Assembly: GCA_963806955.1 (NCBI GenBank) | Contig: CAWDZG010000001.1 | Location: 496,001 to 560,000 of the forward strand | Origin: Gaiellasilicea sp963806955 | GTDB taxonomy: Bacteria; Actinomycetota; Thermoleophilia; Gaiellales; Gaiellaceae | Reading direction: 5' to 3' | DNA: 64,000 bases | Shown: one piece after another, positions 1-7,845 of the stretch | Layout of the letters: every line of letters starts with the position of its first letter | Numbering within the stretch: the stretch's first letter is position 1 | Position numbers and translations under genes: made by a program | The notes under the pieces: generated by a model | What the model was told of the DNA's origin: nothing | The model's database searches: none | What the model saw: the letters and a program-made list of their open reading frames with translations, nothing else

Positions 1-70
1 CGAGCGCGAGCAGCAGCGCGATCGCGTCGTCGTGCCCGGGGTCGCAGTCGAGGATGACGGGGATCGTCAC
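1..70 (-). CDS. Nucleoside hydrolase, N-terminal fragment (runs off the window)
   Basis: Only the first 23 codons lie inside the window, starting at a GTG whose last bases overlap the ribokinase stop (GTGA). The translation contains DCDPGHDD, the DxDxxxDD calcium-binding signature of inosine/uridine-preferring nucleoside hydrolases, at residues 8-15. These enzymes release free ribose from nucleosides. The four-base overlap with ribokinase implies translational coupling and a nucleoside-to-ribose-5-phosphate salvage route. Substrate preference cannot be read from this fragment. Confidence 0.75.
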   Translation of the reverse strand, partial: MTIPVILDCDPGHDDAIALLLAL

Positions 71-879
71 GACGCGAGTATCTCGTCCACTTCGGCTGCC
101 GTGGGCAGCGAGGGCTGCGCGCCGAAGCGGGAGGCGGCGAGCGCACCCGCGGCGCAGGCACGGCGGAGCGACTCCTCCCGCCCGCGGCCCTCGAGCAGCG
201 AGACGAGCAGGCAGGCGGTGAAGGCGTCGCCGGCGGCGGTGCCGTCGACGGCGTCGACGGCAGGCGGCTCGGCGCGGGCGACCTCCACCCCGTCCTCGAG
301 CAGAACGGCGCCCTCGGCTCCCAGCGTGAGCGCGACGAGCCCGTCCCGGCGGCGCAGCGCCTCGAGCTCGTAGCGGTTGACGACCGTGAGGTCGGCGTCG
401 ACGTCGACGGGCCGCGCGGGCGCCGCATTCAGGCAGAAGAGACCCGTCGACTGCTCCCAGGCACTCCGGACGGCCGCGTCCGGCACCTCGAGCTGGCAGA
501 GGACGGCGTCGTGCTCAGGCAACTCGACCGCACCGAGCAACCCGTTCGCGCCGGGTGCGACCGCGATCTGGTTCTCACCCGCGGCGTCGACGAGGATGAG
601 CGCCACTCCGGTCGGTGCGTCGACGTGGCTCGCGGCGACGGTCAGCCTGTCCTCAACCGGCAGCGCTTCGTCGGCAAACGCGTCGCCGCCGACGGCGCAG
701 ACGAGCGTGACCTCGGCCCCGAGCCGGGCGCACGCGACGGCCTGATTCGCCCCCTTCCCGCCCTTGACGCGCGCGAAGGTGGCATCCGTCACGGTCTCCC
801 CCGCCCGCGGCAGCCGTTCGACGCGAGCGACGAGGTCGAGGTTCACCGACCCCACCACCGTGATCCGTGGCGGGCTCAC
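67..879 (-). CDS. rbsK: Ribokinase (PfkB family sugar kinase)
   Basis: About 270 residues. The N-terminus has the PfkB signature GSVNLDLV, then GGKGANQAVA, which binds the sugar. The C-terminal DGTAAGDAF carries the anion hole and catalytic Asp (family GAGD motif). It phosphorylates ribose, or a similar pentose, at O5 with ATP in the cytoplasm. The GTG at 879 is chosen because homology begins right after it; an upstream in-frame start would run through the palindromic repeats at 886-969. It is coupled to a nucleoside hydrolase by GTGA, so ribose from nucleoside breakdown is the likely substrate. Slightly shorter than the usual 300 residues. Confidence 0.85.
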   Translation of the reverse strand: MSPPRITVVGSVNLDLVARVERLPRAGETVTDATFARVKGGKGANQAVACARLGAEVTLVCAVGGDAFADEALPVEDRLTVAASHVDAPTGVALILVDAAGENQIAVAPGANGLLGAVELPEHDAVLCQLEVPDAAVRSAWEQSTGLFCLNAAPARPVDVDADLTVVNRYELEALRRRDGLVALTLGAEGAVLLEDGVEVARAEPPAVDAVDGTAAGDAFTACLLVSLLEGRGREESLRRACAAGALAASRFGAQPSLPTAAEVDEILAS

Positions 880-885
880 CCGACT

Positions 886-904
886 TTGTGTCTGATAGAC
901 ACAA
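886..904. repeat. Palindrome copy 1 (TTGTGTCT-gat-AGACACAA)
   Basis: Perfect inverted repeat with 8-base arms (886-893 and 897-904) around a 3-base centre, just upstream of the ribokinase start. A second copy with nearly the same core lies 60 bases away. It could be an operator of the ribokinase operon or one unit of a dispersed palindromic repeat. Confidence 0.75.
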
Positions 905-940
905 GCGCTTTTCGACCCACGCAACCGTGCGGGTTTGCGC

Positions 941-969
941 GGCGCTTGTGACTGATAGACACAAGCGCC
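941..969. repeat. Palindrome copy 2 (13-base arms, same core)
   Basis: Inverted repeat with arms 941-953 and 957-969, one mismatch, centre GAT. It shares the core TGTGNCT-GAT-AGACACAAGCGC with copy 1. It directly abuts the stop codon of the 970-1506 gene, so on the minus strand it would form a strong hairpin at the end of that transcript. No T-tract follows, so it is not a classical terminator. Confidence 0.75.
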
Positions 970-1506
970 TCAGGCGGCGAGCGCGCGCAGGTCGTCCACG
1001 GTCGAGCCGAGCAGCGTGTCGCGCAGGTCGAAGAGCCCCGCCCAGAGCGAGGACGCGTCCGGAGGGGCATCGAGGCGGGCAGCGTCCGAGAGGCCCTGCA
1101 GCGCCCGCACCAGCACGGCGAGCTCCAGATAGGCGGACGCGACCCGGTTCGGGCACGCCTGCACCCCGGCCCGCAGCAGCACCGGCTGCCACTCGACGAG
1201 CTCGCCTGCGCCCGGGCCCGTGTACCAGGAGCGGCCCTCGGCCTGATCGGCCTCCAGTTCGAGCAGATAGCGGCCGAGTGGCACCTCGAGCCCCGCGAGC
1301 GCGGTCTCGACCCGGTCGGCGGCATGACGCAGCGCAGCCTCGCGCCCGCCGGCGGTCGGCGGCAGCGCCTCACCCCTGCCCCAGCGCTCGAGCAGCCGGC
1401 AGAAGGCGAGCGAGGCAGCCTCGCAGGCCCGCAGCTGGGCGATCAACCGGCGGGCCGTCAGCTCGCTCGCCGCATGGCCGACGAGGATGTCCGGCCAGTC
1501 GGCCAC
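970..1506 (-). CDS. Hypothetical protein, mostly helical
   Basis: A 178-residue protein I do not recognise. It is rich in Ala, Leu, Arg and Glu with long predicted helices, no signal peptide and no clear membrane segment. The GTG start sits 2 bases after the RNase J stop, so it is probably co-transcribed and translationally coupled with rnjA. It ends exactly at palindrome copy 2. Codon usage matches the neighbours. No catalytic motif is visible; function unknown. Confidence 0.6.
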   Translation of the reverse strand: MADWPDILVGHAASELTARRLIAQLRACEAASLAFCRLLERWGRGEALPPTAGGREAALRHAADRVETALAGLEVPLGRYLLELEADQAEGRSWYTGPGAGELVEWQPVLLRAGVQACPNRVASAYLELAVLVRALQGLSDAARLDAPPDASSLWAGLFDLRDTLLGSTVDDLRALAA

Positions 1507-1508
1507 TG

Positions 1509-3152
1509 CTAGACCTCGATCACCACGGGCAGGATCATCGGCCGCCGGCGCGTTCTGTCGTAGACCAGCTGGCCGACGGCGTCGTGCAGGTGCTCCTGGA
1601 TCAGCTTGATCTCGGTGATCCCGTCCGAGGAGAGATCCTGGAGCACGCTCAGGGCCTCCGCCCGGAGCTCGTCGACGAGCTCGTCGGAGTCACCCATTCC
1701 GCGGGCGATCAGCTCGGGCGGCGCGGTCGCGCCGCCGTTCGAGCTCGCGAGCGTCGTGACGATGATCAGCACGCCGTCTTCCGAGAGGCGGCGGCGGTCG
1801 CGAAGCGCGACGTCGCGGACGTCGCCGACGCCGAGGCCGTCCACGAACGTGAGACCCGACTCGACCCGGTCGACGATTCGCGGCGTCCGCCCCTGTTCGA
1901 GCTCGACGACGGAGCCGTTCTCGGCGATCACGATCGCGTCGGCCGGCACCCCGGCCTCGCGCGCGAGCTGCGCGTGCGCCGCGAGCATCCGGTACTCGCC
2001 GTGGATCGGCATCACGGCCTTCGGCCGCAGCAGCGCGAGCATCGTGCGCAGCTCCTCCGAGCAGGCGTGGCCGGAGACGTGGACGTTGGCGATCTCCTGG
2101 TGCAACACCTCGGCGCCCGCCTGCGCGAGCCGGTTGATCGAGTCGTGGACCCGGAGCTCGTTGCCGGGGACCGGCTTCGCCGAAATGATCACGGTGTCGC
2201 CGCGGTCGACCGAGATCGACGGATGGTCGCCGTAGGCGATCCGCGTCAGTGCCGACATCGGCTCGCCCTGGCTGCCCGTGCACACGATCATCACCTGGCC
2301 GGGCGGGAGCTCCATCGCCTCCTGCGGCTTGATGAGCATGTTGTCCGGCACGTCGAGGTAGCCGAGCTGGCGGGCGATGTTGAGGTTCTTCTTCATCGAG
2401 CGCCCGACGATCGCCACCTTGCGGCCGGAGCGCACGGCGACGTCGATCGCCTGCTGCATCCGGTGCACGTTCGAGGCGAACGAGACGACGAGGATCCGCC
2501 CCGTCCGCAGTGGAATCAGCTGCTGAAACGCCTCGCCGACGAGCCGCTCGGACCCGGTCATCCCGGGCCGCTCGGCGTTCGTCGAGTCGCCGAGCAGGAG
2601 GTCGACGCCCTGGTTGCCGAGCTCGGCCAGGCGGCCGACGTCCGTCTTCAGCCCGTCGACGGGCGTGTGGTCGAGCTTCCAGTCGCCGGTGTGGACGACC
2701 CGGCCGGCGGCGGTCTCGAGCACGATCGCCATCGCGTCCGGGATCGAGTGGGCGACGCGCACGAAGTCGAGCGCGAACGAGCCGACCTGGATCGGCTTGC
2801 CCATCTCGGCTTCCTGCAGCTTCGTCGAGGCGGTCAGACCGTGCTCGTCGAGCTTGGACTTGATCAACCCGAGCGTCAGCTTCGTCGCGATCACCTGGTC
2901 GCAGTCGACCTCGCGGAGCAGGTACGGCAGGCCGCCGACGTGATCCTCGTGGCCGTGCGTGAGCACGACCGCGCTCACACGGCGGTCGCGGAGATGCGAG
3001 ATGTCCGGCAGCACGAGGTCGACGCCGAGGTGCTCGTCGCGGGGGAACGCGAGGCCCGCGTCGACGACGACGATCTCGTCGCCGTGCTCGTACACGGTCA
3101 TGTTCTTGCCGACCTCGCCGAGGCCGCCCAGGGGGATGATGCGAAGACTCAC
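1509..3152 (-). CDS. rnj: Ribonuclease J
   Basis: 547 residues from the GTG at 3152, where metallo-beta-lactamase homology starts (SLRIIPLGGLGEVGKN). HGHEDH at about residues 66-71 is the HxHxDH zinc motif; the beta-CASP domain (GRSMKKN, HVSGHA) and a C-terminal domain follow. RNase J is a 5'-3' exoribonuclease and endonuclease in mRNA decay and rRNA maturation. It lies downstream of dapA with a 22-base gap, the usual M16-dapB-dapA-rnj order. Longer upstream starts add sequence outside the family and were rejected. Confidence 0.95.
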   Translation of the reverse strand: MSLRIIPLGGLGEVGKNMTVYEHGDEIVVVDAGLAFPRDEHLGVDLVLPDISHLRDRRVSAVVLTHGHEDHVGGLPYLLREVDCDQVIATKLTLGLIKSKLDEHGLTASTKLQEAEMGKPIQVGSFALDFVRVAHSIPDAMAIVLETAAGRVVHTGDWKLDHTPVDGLKTDVGRLAELGNQGVDLLLGDSTNAERPGMTGSERLVGEAFQQLIPLRTGRILVVSFASNVHRMQQAIDVAVRSGRKVAIVGRSMKKNLNIARQLGYLDVPDNMLIKPQEAMELPPGQVMIVCTGSQGEPMSALTRIAYGDHPSISVDRGDTVIISAKPVPGNELRVHDSINRLAQAGAEVLHQEIANVHVSGHACSEELRTMLALLRPKAVMPIHGEYRMLAAHAQLAREAGVPADAIVIAENGSVVELEQGRTPRIVDRVESGLTFVDGLGVGDVRDVALRDRRRLSEDGVLIIVTTLASSNGGATAPPELIARGMGDSDELVDELRAEALSVLQDLSSDGITEIKLIQEHLHDAVGQLVYDRTRRRPMILPVVIEV

Positions 3153-3174
3153 GCGGCGGAGTGTATGCGCGGCT

Positions 3175-4056
3175 CTAGACCGCGGCGGGCTGGAGCAGCC
3201 CGAGCCGCTCGAGACAGTCCCGTACGGCAGCGCGCTCGTCGTCGGTCGGATCGACCAGCGGCAGCCGGTGGCCGCCGACCTCGTGGCCGAGGAGATTGAG
3301 CGCAGCCTTGATCGCGATCGGGTTGCCGACGACGCGCAAGAGCTCGATCGAGGGGGCGAGCTCACGGTCGAGCGCACGTGCGGCGTCGTGCTCGCCGCTC
3401 CGCCAGAGCCCGATCAGCTCCTTCACCTGCGGGCCGACGACGTGCGTGTGCACGCAGACGCCGCCGACGCCGCCCAGTTCGAGGAACGGCAAAACCAGGT
3501 CGTCGTCGCCCGCGTAGAGGTCGAGGCCCGTCTCGACGATGTGCCTCGCCTGCGCGAGGTCGTCGTTCGCCTGCTTCACGGCCCGCACGTTCTCGATCTC
3601 GGCGAGCCGGGAGATCGTCTCCGGCTCGATGTTGATCACGACCCGGCCGGGGATGTTGTAGACCACGATCGGCCTGTCGGTGGCCGCGGCCACGGCCTCG
3701 AAGTGCGCGACGATGCCACGCTGAGGCGGCTTCGAGTAGTACGGCGTCACGATCAGGAACGCGTCGACGCCGAGCTCGTGCGCGCGCTCGGTCAGGTGGA
3801 TCGAGTGGCGCGTGTCGTAGGTGCCGGTGCCGGCGACGACGGTGGCGCGGTCGCCGACCTCGTCGAGCGCCGCCTCGTACAGCTGGAAGCGCTCGTCGTC
3901 GGACAGGGTCGGGCTCTCCCCCGTCGTCCCCGTGACGACGAGCCCGTCTGAGCCGTTGTCGACGAGGTGGCGCGACAGGGCGCGGAAGGCGTCGAGATCG
4001 ACCGAGCCGTCCCGCTTGAACGGCGTCACGATCGCGGTCAGGACTTCTCCGAGCAC
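3175..4056 (-). CDS. dapA: 4-Hydroxy-tetrahydrodipicolinate synthase
   Basis: 293 residues, normal for the family. The TIM-barrel enzyme condenses pyruvate with aspartate semialdehyde in lysine and diaminopimelate synthesis. GTTGESPT at residues 43-50 is the carboxylate-binding loop, YNIPGR gives the catalytic Tyr133, and Lys161 in VKQAND is the Schiff-base lysine; the two positions match E. coli numbering. The GTG at 4056 is the only sensible start; it is followed at once by LGEVLTAIVTPF, the standard family N-terminus. It lies 161 bases after dapB, a gap holding a long hairpin. Confidence 0.95.
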   Translation of the reverse strand: MLGEVLTAIVTPFKRDGSVDLDAFRALSRHLVDNGSDGLVVTGTTGESPTLSDDERFQLYEAALDEVGDRATVVAGTGTYDTRHSIHLTERAHELGVDAFLIVTPYYSKPPQRGIVAHFEAVAAATDRPIVVYNIPGRVVINIEPETISRLAEIENVRAVKQANDDLAQARHIVETGLDLYAGDDDLVLPFLELGGVGGVCVHTHVVGPQVKELIGLWRSGEHDAARALDRELAPSIELLRVVGNPIAIKAALNLLGHEVGGHRLPLVDPTDDERAAVRDCLERLGLLQPAAV

Positions 4057-4138
4057 GGAGGGATGATACTGCCGCGCCGGCCGCCTTCCTGCCTCCGCAG
4101 GGCTTGACAACGGTTGCCGGAACGTTGCACAGTCGAGG

Positions 4139-4218
4139 GCGCGGCCCACCGCGCGCTCCGTCCCAGCCACCCCTGCGGCGGCGGCAGGGACGACCAGAGG
4201 TCTGTGCGTGGGCCGCGC
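4139..4218. other. Long nested inverted repeat between dapB and dapA
   Basis: Perfect 11-base arms GCGCGGCCCAC (4139-4149) and GTGGGCCGCGC (4208-4218) enclose a second stem formed by CGTCCC and GGGACG. The outer arm starts inside the dapB stop codon. There is no T-tract on either strand. It may be an mRNA stability or processing hairpin that sets dapA expression apart from dapB, or a small RNA: on the plus strand a TTGACA hexamer (4104-4109) lies upstream, but the -10 match is poor. Confidence 0.55.
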
Positions 4219-4826
4219 TACATCAGCGCGTCGAGGCCGACCGTGAGGCCCGGCGGAAGCTCGCGCACGCGCTCGAGAGCGAGCAGGACGCCCGGTACGA
4301 ATGCCTCGCGCGACATCGTGTCGTGGCGGATCGTGAGCGTCTCACCGGGGCCGCCGAAGATCACCTCCTGGTGCGCCACGAGGCCGGGCAGACGGACCGA
4401 GTGGATCGGTGTTCCTTCCGGGAGCAGCGCGGCGGTCGCCTTGGCCGTGCCGGATGGCGCGTCGAGCTTCGTCTCGTGGTGCAGCTCGACGATCTCGGCG
4501 TGCGGCATCAGCTTCCCCGCCTCGGCCGCGAAGCGGAGCATCAGGACGGCGCCGAGCGCAAAGTTCGGGGCGTAGAAGACCGGTAGCTCGTGCACGCGCG
4601 CGAGCGCCGCGACGCGGTCGTGGTCGAAGCCGGTCGTGCCGACGACCACGGGCACGCCTGCCTCGAGGCACACGCGCACGTTCTCCTCGACCGCCTCGGG
4701 CCGAGTGAAGTCGACGGCTGCATCGGCGTCCTCGGTGGAGTCGACCAGCTGGTGCCCCGCTGCTTCGAGCGCCGGCGCGAGCACCGAGCCGACCTTGCCG
4801 CGCCGCCCGAGCAGGAAGACCTTCAT
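4218..4826 (-). CDS. dapB: 4-Hydroxy-tetrahydrodipicolinate reductase (short form)
   Basis: 202 residues, shorter than the usual 240-270. The Rossmann fold opens with GRRGKVG (GxxGxxG), GTTGF lies at 63-67, and the active-site motif ELHHETKLDAPSGTA spans 114-128 with catalytic His116/117 and Lys120. It reduces the DapA product with NAD(P)H in the diaminopimelate/lysine pathway. Its ATG overlaps the stop of the M16 peptidase (ATGA), so translation is coupled. The missing length is in the N-terminal domain; the catalytic motif is complete, so an active enzyme is expected. Confidence 0.93.
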   Translation of the reverse strand: MKVFLLGRRGKVGSVLAPALEAAGHQLVDSTEDADAAVDFTRPEAVEENVRVCLEAGVPVVVGTTGFDHDRVAALARVHELPVFYAPNFALGAVLMLRFAAEAGKLMPHAEIVELHHETKLDAPSGTAKATAALLPEGTPIHSVRLPGLVAHQEVIFGGPGETLTIRHDTMSREAFVPGVLLALERVRELPPGLTVGLDALM

Positions 4827-6109
4827 GCCGCCTTGCGGCCGACGAGCGCCGGGTTGACACGCTGGATCGCGGCGCGGAAGCGCGCCTCGCTCGGACCGAT
4901 CCCGGCGGCCGAGAGTCGGTCGAGCCGCAGCAGCTCGGCGGCGAGCCCGGCGACGTCGTCGGCGGTGACGGCCTCGACGCGCGCCACGAGCTCCTCGAGG
5001 GTGAGCAACTCGGTGCCGGTGATCAGCGCCTTGCCGAGCCGGCTCATCCGATTCGAGGTCGACTCCATCGCGAGCAGCACCCGGCCCTTCATGTTCTCCT
5101 TCGCCCGCTCGAGCTCGCCCGGCCGCACGTTCCCGTCCGCGACGTCCGAGAGCTCCCGCGCGACGATCTCGAAGCACTCGACGAGGTTCTCCTCGCGCGT
5201 GCCCACGTAGAGCCCGATCTGGCCGCCGTCGGAGTACTGCGACCCGAAGCTGTAGACGGAGTACGCCATCCCCCGCTTCTCCCGGATCTCCTGGAACAGC
5301 CGCGAGGAGGCGGAGCCGCCGAGGATCGCGTCGAGCAGCGAGGCCGCGAAGCGACGCTCGTCGCTCCGCGAGACGCCGGGCGCGCCGAGGCAGACGTGGT
5401 ACTGCTCGGTGGGCTTGCGCTGGAAGCGGTAGCCCGGGCCGGGGGAGCGCGTGAGCGGCTTCCGCGTCCGCCGGGTGGGCGGCTGCGTGCTCGGGATCCG
5501 CGCGGCGAGCAGCTCCTGGACGCGCTCGTGAGTGACGTTGCCGGCGGACGCGACGACGATGTTGTCGTGCGCATACGCGGCGCGGTGGTAGTCGGCAACG
5601 GCGCGGCGGGTGACGGACGAGATCACCTCGGCGCGGCCGATCACGGGGCGCCCGAGCGGGTGCCCGCCGAAGACCGCCTCGGCGACGACGTCGTGGACGA
5701 GGTCCTGCGGGTTGTCGTCGACCATCGCGATCTCCTCGAGCACGACCTCCCGCTCCGCGTCGATGTCCTCGAACGCCGGGTCGTAGACCATCCCGACCAT
5801 CACGTCGAGCGCCGTCTCGAGCCGGTCGTCGGGGACGCGCGCGTAGACGAGCGTCGTCTCTCGCGAGGTGGCCGCGTTCAGCTCGCCGCCGAGACCGTCG
5901 AAGACCTCGGCGATCTCCTGCGCGGAATGGGTGCTCGTGCCGCGGAAGAGCAGGTGCTCGAGGAAGTGAGAGACACCGGCGCGCGCGTCCGTCTCGTCCC
6001 GCGATCCCGTACCGACCCAGAAACCGAGGGACACCGAGCGCACGCTCGGGACGTGCTCGGTGATCAGCCGCTCGCCGGTGGGGAGCGTCGAGAGCTCGTG
6101 AGCCTGCAT
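4823..6109 (-). CDS. M16 family zinc peptidase (processing-peptidase-like)
   Basis: 428 residues, a typical single-chain bacterial M16B protein. The inverted zinc motif HFLEH is at 48-52 and the distal Glu ligand is in EVVLEEIAM near residue 125. The C-terminal half carries the conserved RGMAYSVYSF region. Homologues (YmxG/MPP-like) lie between pnp and dapB in many Gram-positive and actinobacterial genomes; the substrate is usually unknown. Here pnp is separated from it by a 3 kb plus-strand cluster. No signal peptide is visible, so it acts in the cytoplasm. The ATG fits the family N-terminus. Confidence 0.92.
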   Translation of the reverse strand: MQAHELSTLPTGERLITEHVPSVRSVSLGFWVGTGSRDETDARAGVSHFLEHLLFRGTSTHSAQEIAEVFDGLGGELNAATSRETTLVYARVPDDRLETALDVMVGMVYDPAFEDIDAEREVVLEEIAMVDDNPQDLVHDVVAEAVFGGHPLGRPVIGRAEVISSVTRRAVADYHRAAYAHDNIVVASAGNVTHERVQELLAARIPSTQPPTRRTRKPLTRSPGPGYRFQRKPTEQYHVCLGAPGVSRSDERRFAASLLDAILGGSASSRLFQEIREKRGMAYSVYSFGSQYSDGGQIGLYVGTREENLVECFEIVARELSDVADGNVRPGELERAKENMKGRVLLAMESTSNRMSRLGKALITGTELLTLEELVARVEAVTADDVAGLAAELLRLDRLSAAGIGPSEARFRAAIQRVNPALVGRKAA

Positions 6110-6135
6110 CGGGCGATCCTAGCCGTGTGGAGGGC

Positions 6136-6159
6136 TTGACTCCGTCCGGCGGACGTACT
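6136..6159 (+). promoter_or_regulatory. Possible promoter of the collagen-like/Hcp cluster
   Basis: TTGACT at 6136-6141 matches a -35 box. A weak -10 candidate, TACTTC or TTCACT, lies 14-17 bases downstream. It sits 41 bases before the collagen-like gene start and just upstream of the divergently transcribed M16 peptidase. Suggestive only, because the -10 match is poor. Confidence 0.35.
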
Positions 6160-6199
6160 TCACTGCACAGGACGAGATTTCCGAGACGGGGGACGAGCA

Positions 6200-6820
6200 A
6201 TGGGCAGAGTCTCGAAGGCAACGACCGTCGCGTACGCACTCGGTGCGCTGACCGTGGCCGCGATCGTGCTCGGCGGAAACGGCTTCGCCGCACTTGCCTC
6301 CCACGCTGCAGACGAGCAGATCCACGCCTGCGTCAAGACCCAGAACGGCCAGGTGCGGATCGTCGCCGCCGGAACCACCTGCCTGCCGAGCGAGGAGGCC
6401 GCTACCTGGAGCGTCGAAGGCCCCAAGGGCGACACCGGCGCGACCGGCGCGCAGGGGCCGAAGGGCGACACCGGCGCGCAGGGGCCGAAGGGCGACACCG
6501 GCGCGCAGGGGGCGAAGGGCGAGACCGGCCCCCAAGGCCCGAAGGGCGACACCGGCGCGCAGGGCGACACCGGCCCACCGGGCTCGCAGGGCGAGACCGG
6601 TGCGACCGGCGCGACCGGCGGGACCGGCCCCTCTGGTCCAGCCGGCCCGCAGGGTCCCCCAGGGCCTGCAGGCGGCGGCAGCGCGTCGCTGACGAGCCCG
6701 AACGGCCTCTTCACGATCGAGATCACGAACCGCGGCGTCTTCATCCGCGGGCCGGGCGGGACGGTCTTCGTCGACCACCGCGGCGCGAGCACGACCCCCA
6801 ACCGCTACTACGGCCGGTGA
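6200..6820 (+). CDS. Secreted or membrane-anchored collagen-like protein
   Basis: 206 residues. Residues 10-35 form a hydrophobic signal or anchor segment ending near ASHA. A short domain with two cysteines (HACVKTQNGQVRIV to TTCLPS, 43-62) resembles the N-terminal module often found before bacterial collagen repeats. Residues 74-160 are 29 Gly-X-Y triplets, many of them GPKGDTGAQ, encoded by near-identical DNA repeats. A 46-residue C-terminal domain follows (TIEITNRGVFIRGPGG). A trimeric extracellular fibre is likely. It starts a plus-strand cluster with a barrel protein, Hcp and a methyltransferase, inserted in a minus-strand housekeeping operon. Confidence 0.85.
   Translation: MGRVSKATTVAYALGALTVAAIVLGGNGFAALASHAADEQIHACVKTQNGQVRIVAAGTTCLPSEEAATWSVEGPKGDTGATGAQGPKGDTGAQGPKGDTGAQGAKGETGPQGPKGDTGAQGDTGPPGSQGETGATGATGGTGPSGPAGPQGPPGPAGGGSASLTSPNGLFTIEITNRGVFIRGPGGTVFVDHRGASTTPNRYYGR
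6419..6679 (+). repeat. Gly-X-Y coding tandem repeat
   Basis: 261 bases made of 9-base steps encoding Gly-X-Y. Units encoding GPKGDTGAQ recur with almost no synonymous change, which points to recent expansion or length variability. Copy-number change between strains is expected. Confidence 0.85.
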
Positions 6821-6825
6821 CCACG

Positions 6826-7362
6826 ATGAGCGACTCGACCACGAACACCACCACGAACACCACCCGCGCGAGCCTCCTGAAGCGCCTCGCGCTACTCGCG
6901 ACCGGCGCGGTCGGCGCCGGCGTCGCCGCGAAGGCGGCCACCTCCGAGGGAGCGCCCGCCGCAGCGGCGGCGCCACGCAAGACGACACGACAGCTCACGC
7001 TCTACGGTCGCGACTGGCGGCTCCACCGGCCTGGGGTCGAGCCGGGCAAGCTGCCCGCCGCGACCGACGCCGCGATCCCGTCCGGTCGCATCGTCGACCG
7101 CGCCGAGCGCGAGCTCGGCCGGTTCAGCGCCGCGGCGCTACCGGGCCTCGCCGCCTTCCATCTGCACACCTTCGACCTCGCCGAGGGAACGCTGCTCGGC
7201 ATCGGCGCGAACAAGCTCGACGAGGGCAGCTACGCCATCGTCGGCGGCACTGGCCGCTACGCCGGCGCATCCGGCACCTACACCGCCCGTCACTCCCTGC
7301 GTGAGCTCGGGGGCGACGGGACGGCCGAGTTCACCCTGAACCTGAACGCCTGGGAGGCCTAA
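6826..7362 (+). CDS. Exported protein with allene-oxide-cyclase/dirigent-like barrel
   Basis: 178 residues. The N-terminus is Thr/Asn-rich, then RASLLKRLALLATGAVGAGVA forms a signal-like segment with no clear twin-arginine pair. The C-terminal half contains EGSYAIVGGTGRYAGASGTY, typical of the allene oxide cyclase barrel/dirigent-like fold in which GTGRYxGAxG closes a beta-barrel. No catalytic assignment is possible. It starts 6 bases after the collagen-like stop and ends 4 bases before hcp, so the three genes are probably one operon. The match to this fold is by motif only. Confidence 0.7.
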   Translation: MSDSTTNTTTNTTRASLLKRLALLATGAVGAGVAAKAATSEGAPAAAAAPRKTTRQLTLYGRDWRLHRPGVEPGKLPAATDAAIPSGRIVDRAERELGRFSAAALPGLAAFHLHTFDLAEGTLLGIGANKLDEGSYAIVGGTGRYAGASGTYTARHSLRELGGDGTAEFTLNLNAWEA

Positions 7363-7365
7363 CGC

Positions 7366-7845
7366 ATGGCACTGGACATGTTCCTGAAGATCACCGACAT
7401 CCCCGGCGAGTCGAGGGACGAGAAGCACAAGGGCGAGATCGACATCTACTCGTTCAGCTGGGCGCTCGGCCAGACCGCCAGCGCAGGCGGGGGCGGGGCC
7501 GGCGCCGGCAAGCCGGACTTCCACGACTTCTCCTTCGCCGTGCCGATCAGCAAGGCCTCGCCGAAGCTCTTCCTCGCGTGCGCGAGCGGCCAGCATCTCG
7601 CCGAGGCGACTCTGACCGTGCGCAGGGCGGGCTCGACCCCGGTCGAGTTCCTCACGTACAAGCTGACCGACTGCGTCGTCACGACCTATCAGGAGGCCGG
7701 CTCGGGCGGCGAGGACATCCCGAACGACGCCTTCACGCTCAACTTCAGCAAGATCGAGGTCTCCTACAAGGAGCAGGACTTGAAGGGCGGTGTGGGGGCC
7801 GAGACCAAGGCCGGCTGGGATCTGAAGAAGAACGAGCCGGTCTGA
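7366..7845 (+). CDS. hcp: Hcp1-family tube protein (stand-alone)
   Basis: 159 residues, the usual Hcp length. It has the Hcp pattern: FLKITDIPGES near the start, a central GKPDFHDFSFAVPISKASPKL (close to the family consensus), then LTDCVVTTYQEAG and a C-terminal IEVSYKEQD strand. Hcp forms hexameric rings, the tube of type VI secretion. No sheath, baseplate, VgrG or ClpV gene is present within 64 kb, and type VI secretion needs a Gram-negative envelope, so its role is unclear. The operon with a collagen-like and a barrel protein suggests surface or extracellular assembly. The stop overlaps the methyltransferase start (CTGA). Confidence 0.88.
   Translation: MALDMFLKITDIPGESRDEKHKGEIDIYSFSWALGQTASAGGGGAGAGKPDFHDFSFAVPISKASPKLFLACASGQHLAEATLTVRRAGSTPVEFLTYKLTDCVVTTYQEAGSGGEDIPNDAFTLNFSKIEVSYKEQDLKGGVGAETKAGWDLKKNEPV

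Noticed and set aside
867..3299. Long plus-strand open frame (810 codons)
   Set aside because: Antisense to RNase J; its protein is a low-complexity Arg/Asp/His pattern caused by high GC. RNase J is clearly the gene.
4057..4217. Lysine riboswitch before dapA
   Set aside because: The spacer is too short for the conserved lysine riboswitch core and shows only nested hairpins.
6419..6679. Repeats considered as a CRISPR array
   Set aside because: The repeats are contiguous coding units without spacers.
6160..6801. Proline-rich minus-strand frame opposite the collagen-like gene
   Set aside because: Gly-X-Y repeats read backwards give Pro-rich repeats. The plus-strand reading has a signal segment and normal collagen pattern.
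7366..7845. Full type VI secretion system
   Set aside because: Only Hcp is present; no sheath, baseplate, VgrG, ClpV or membrane complex genes in the window.
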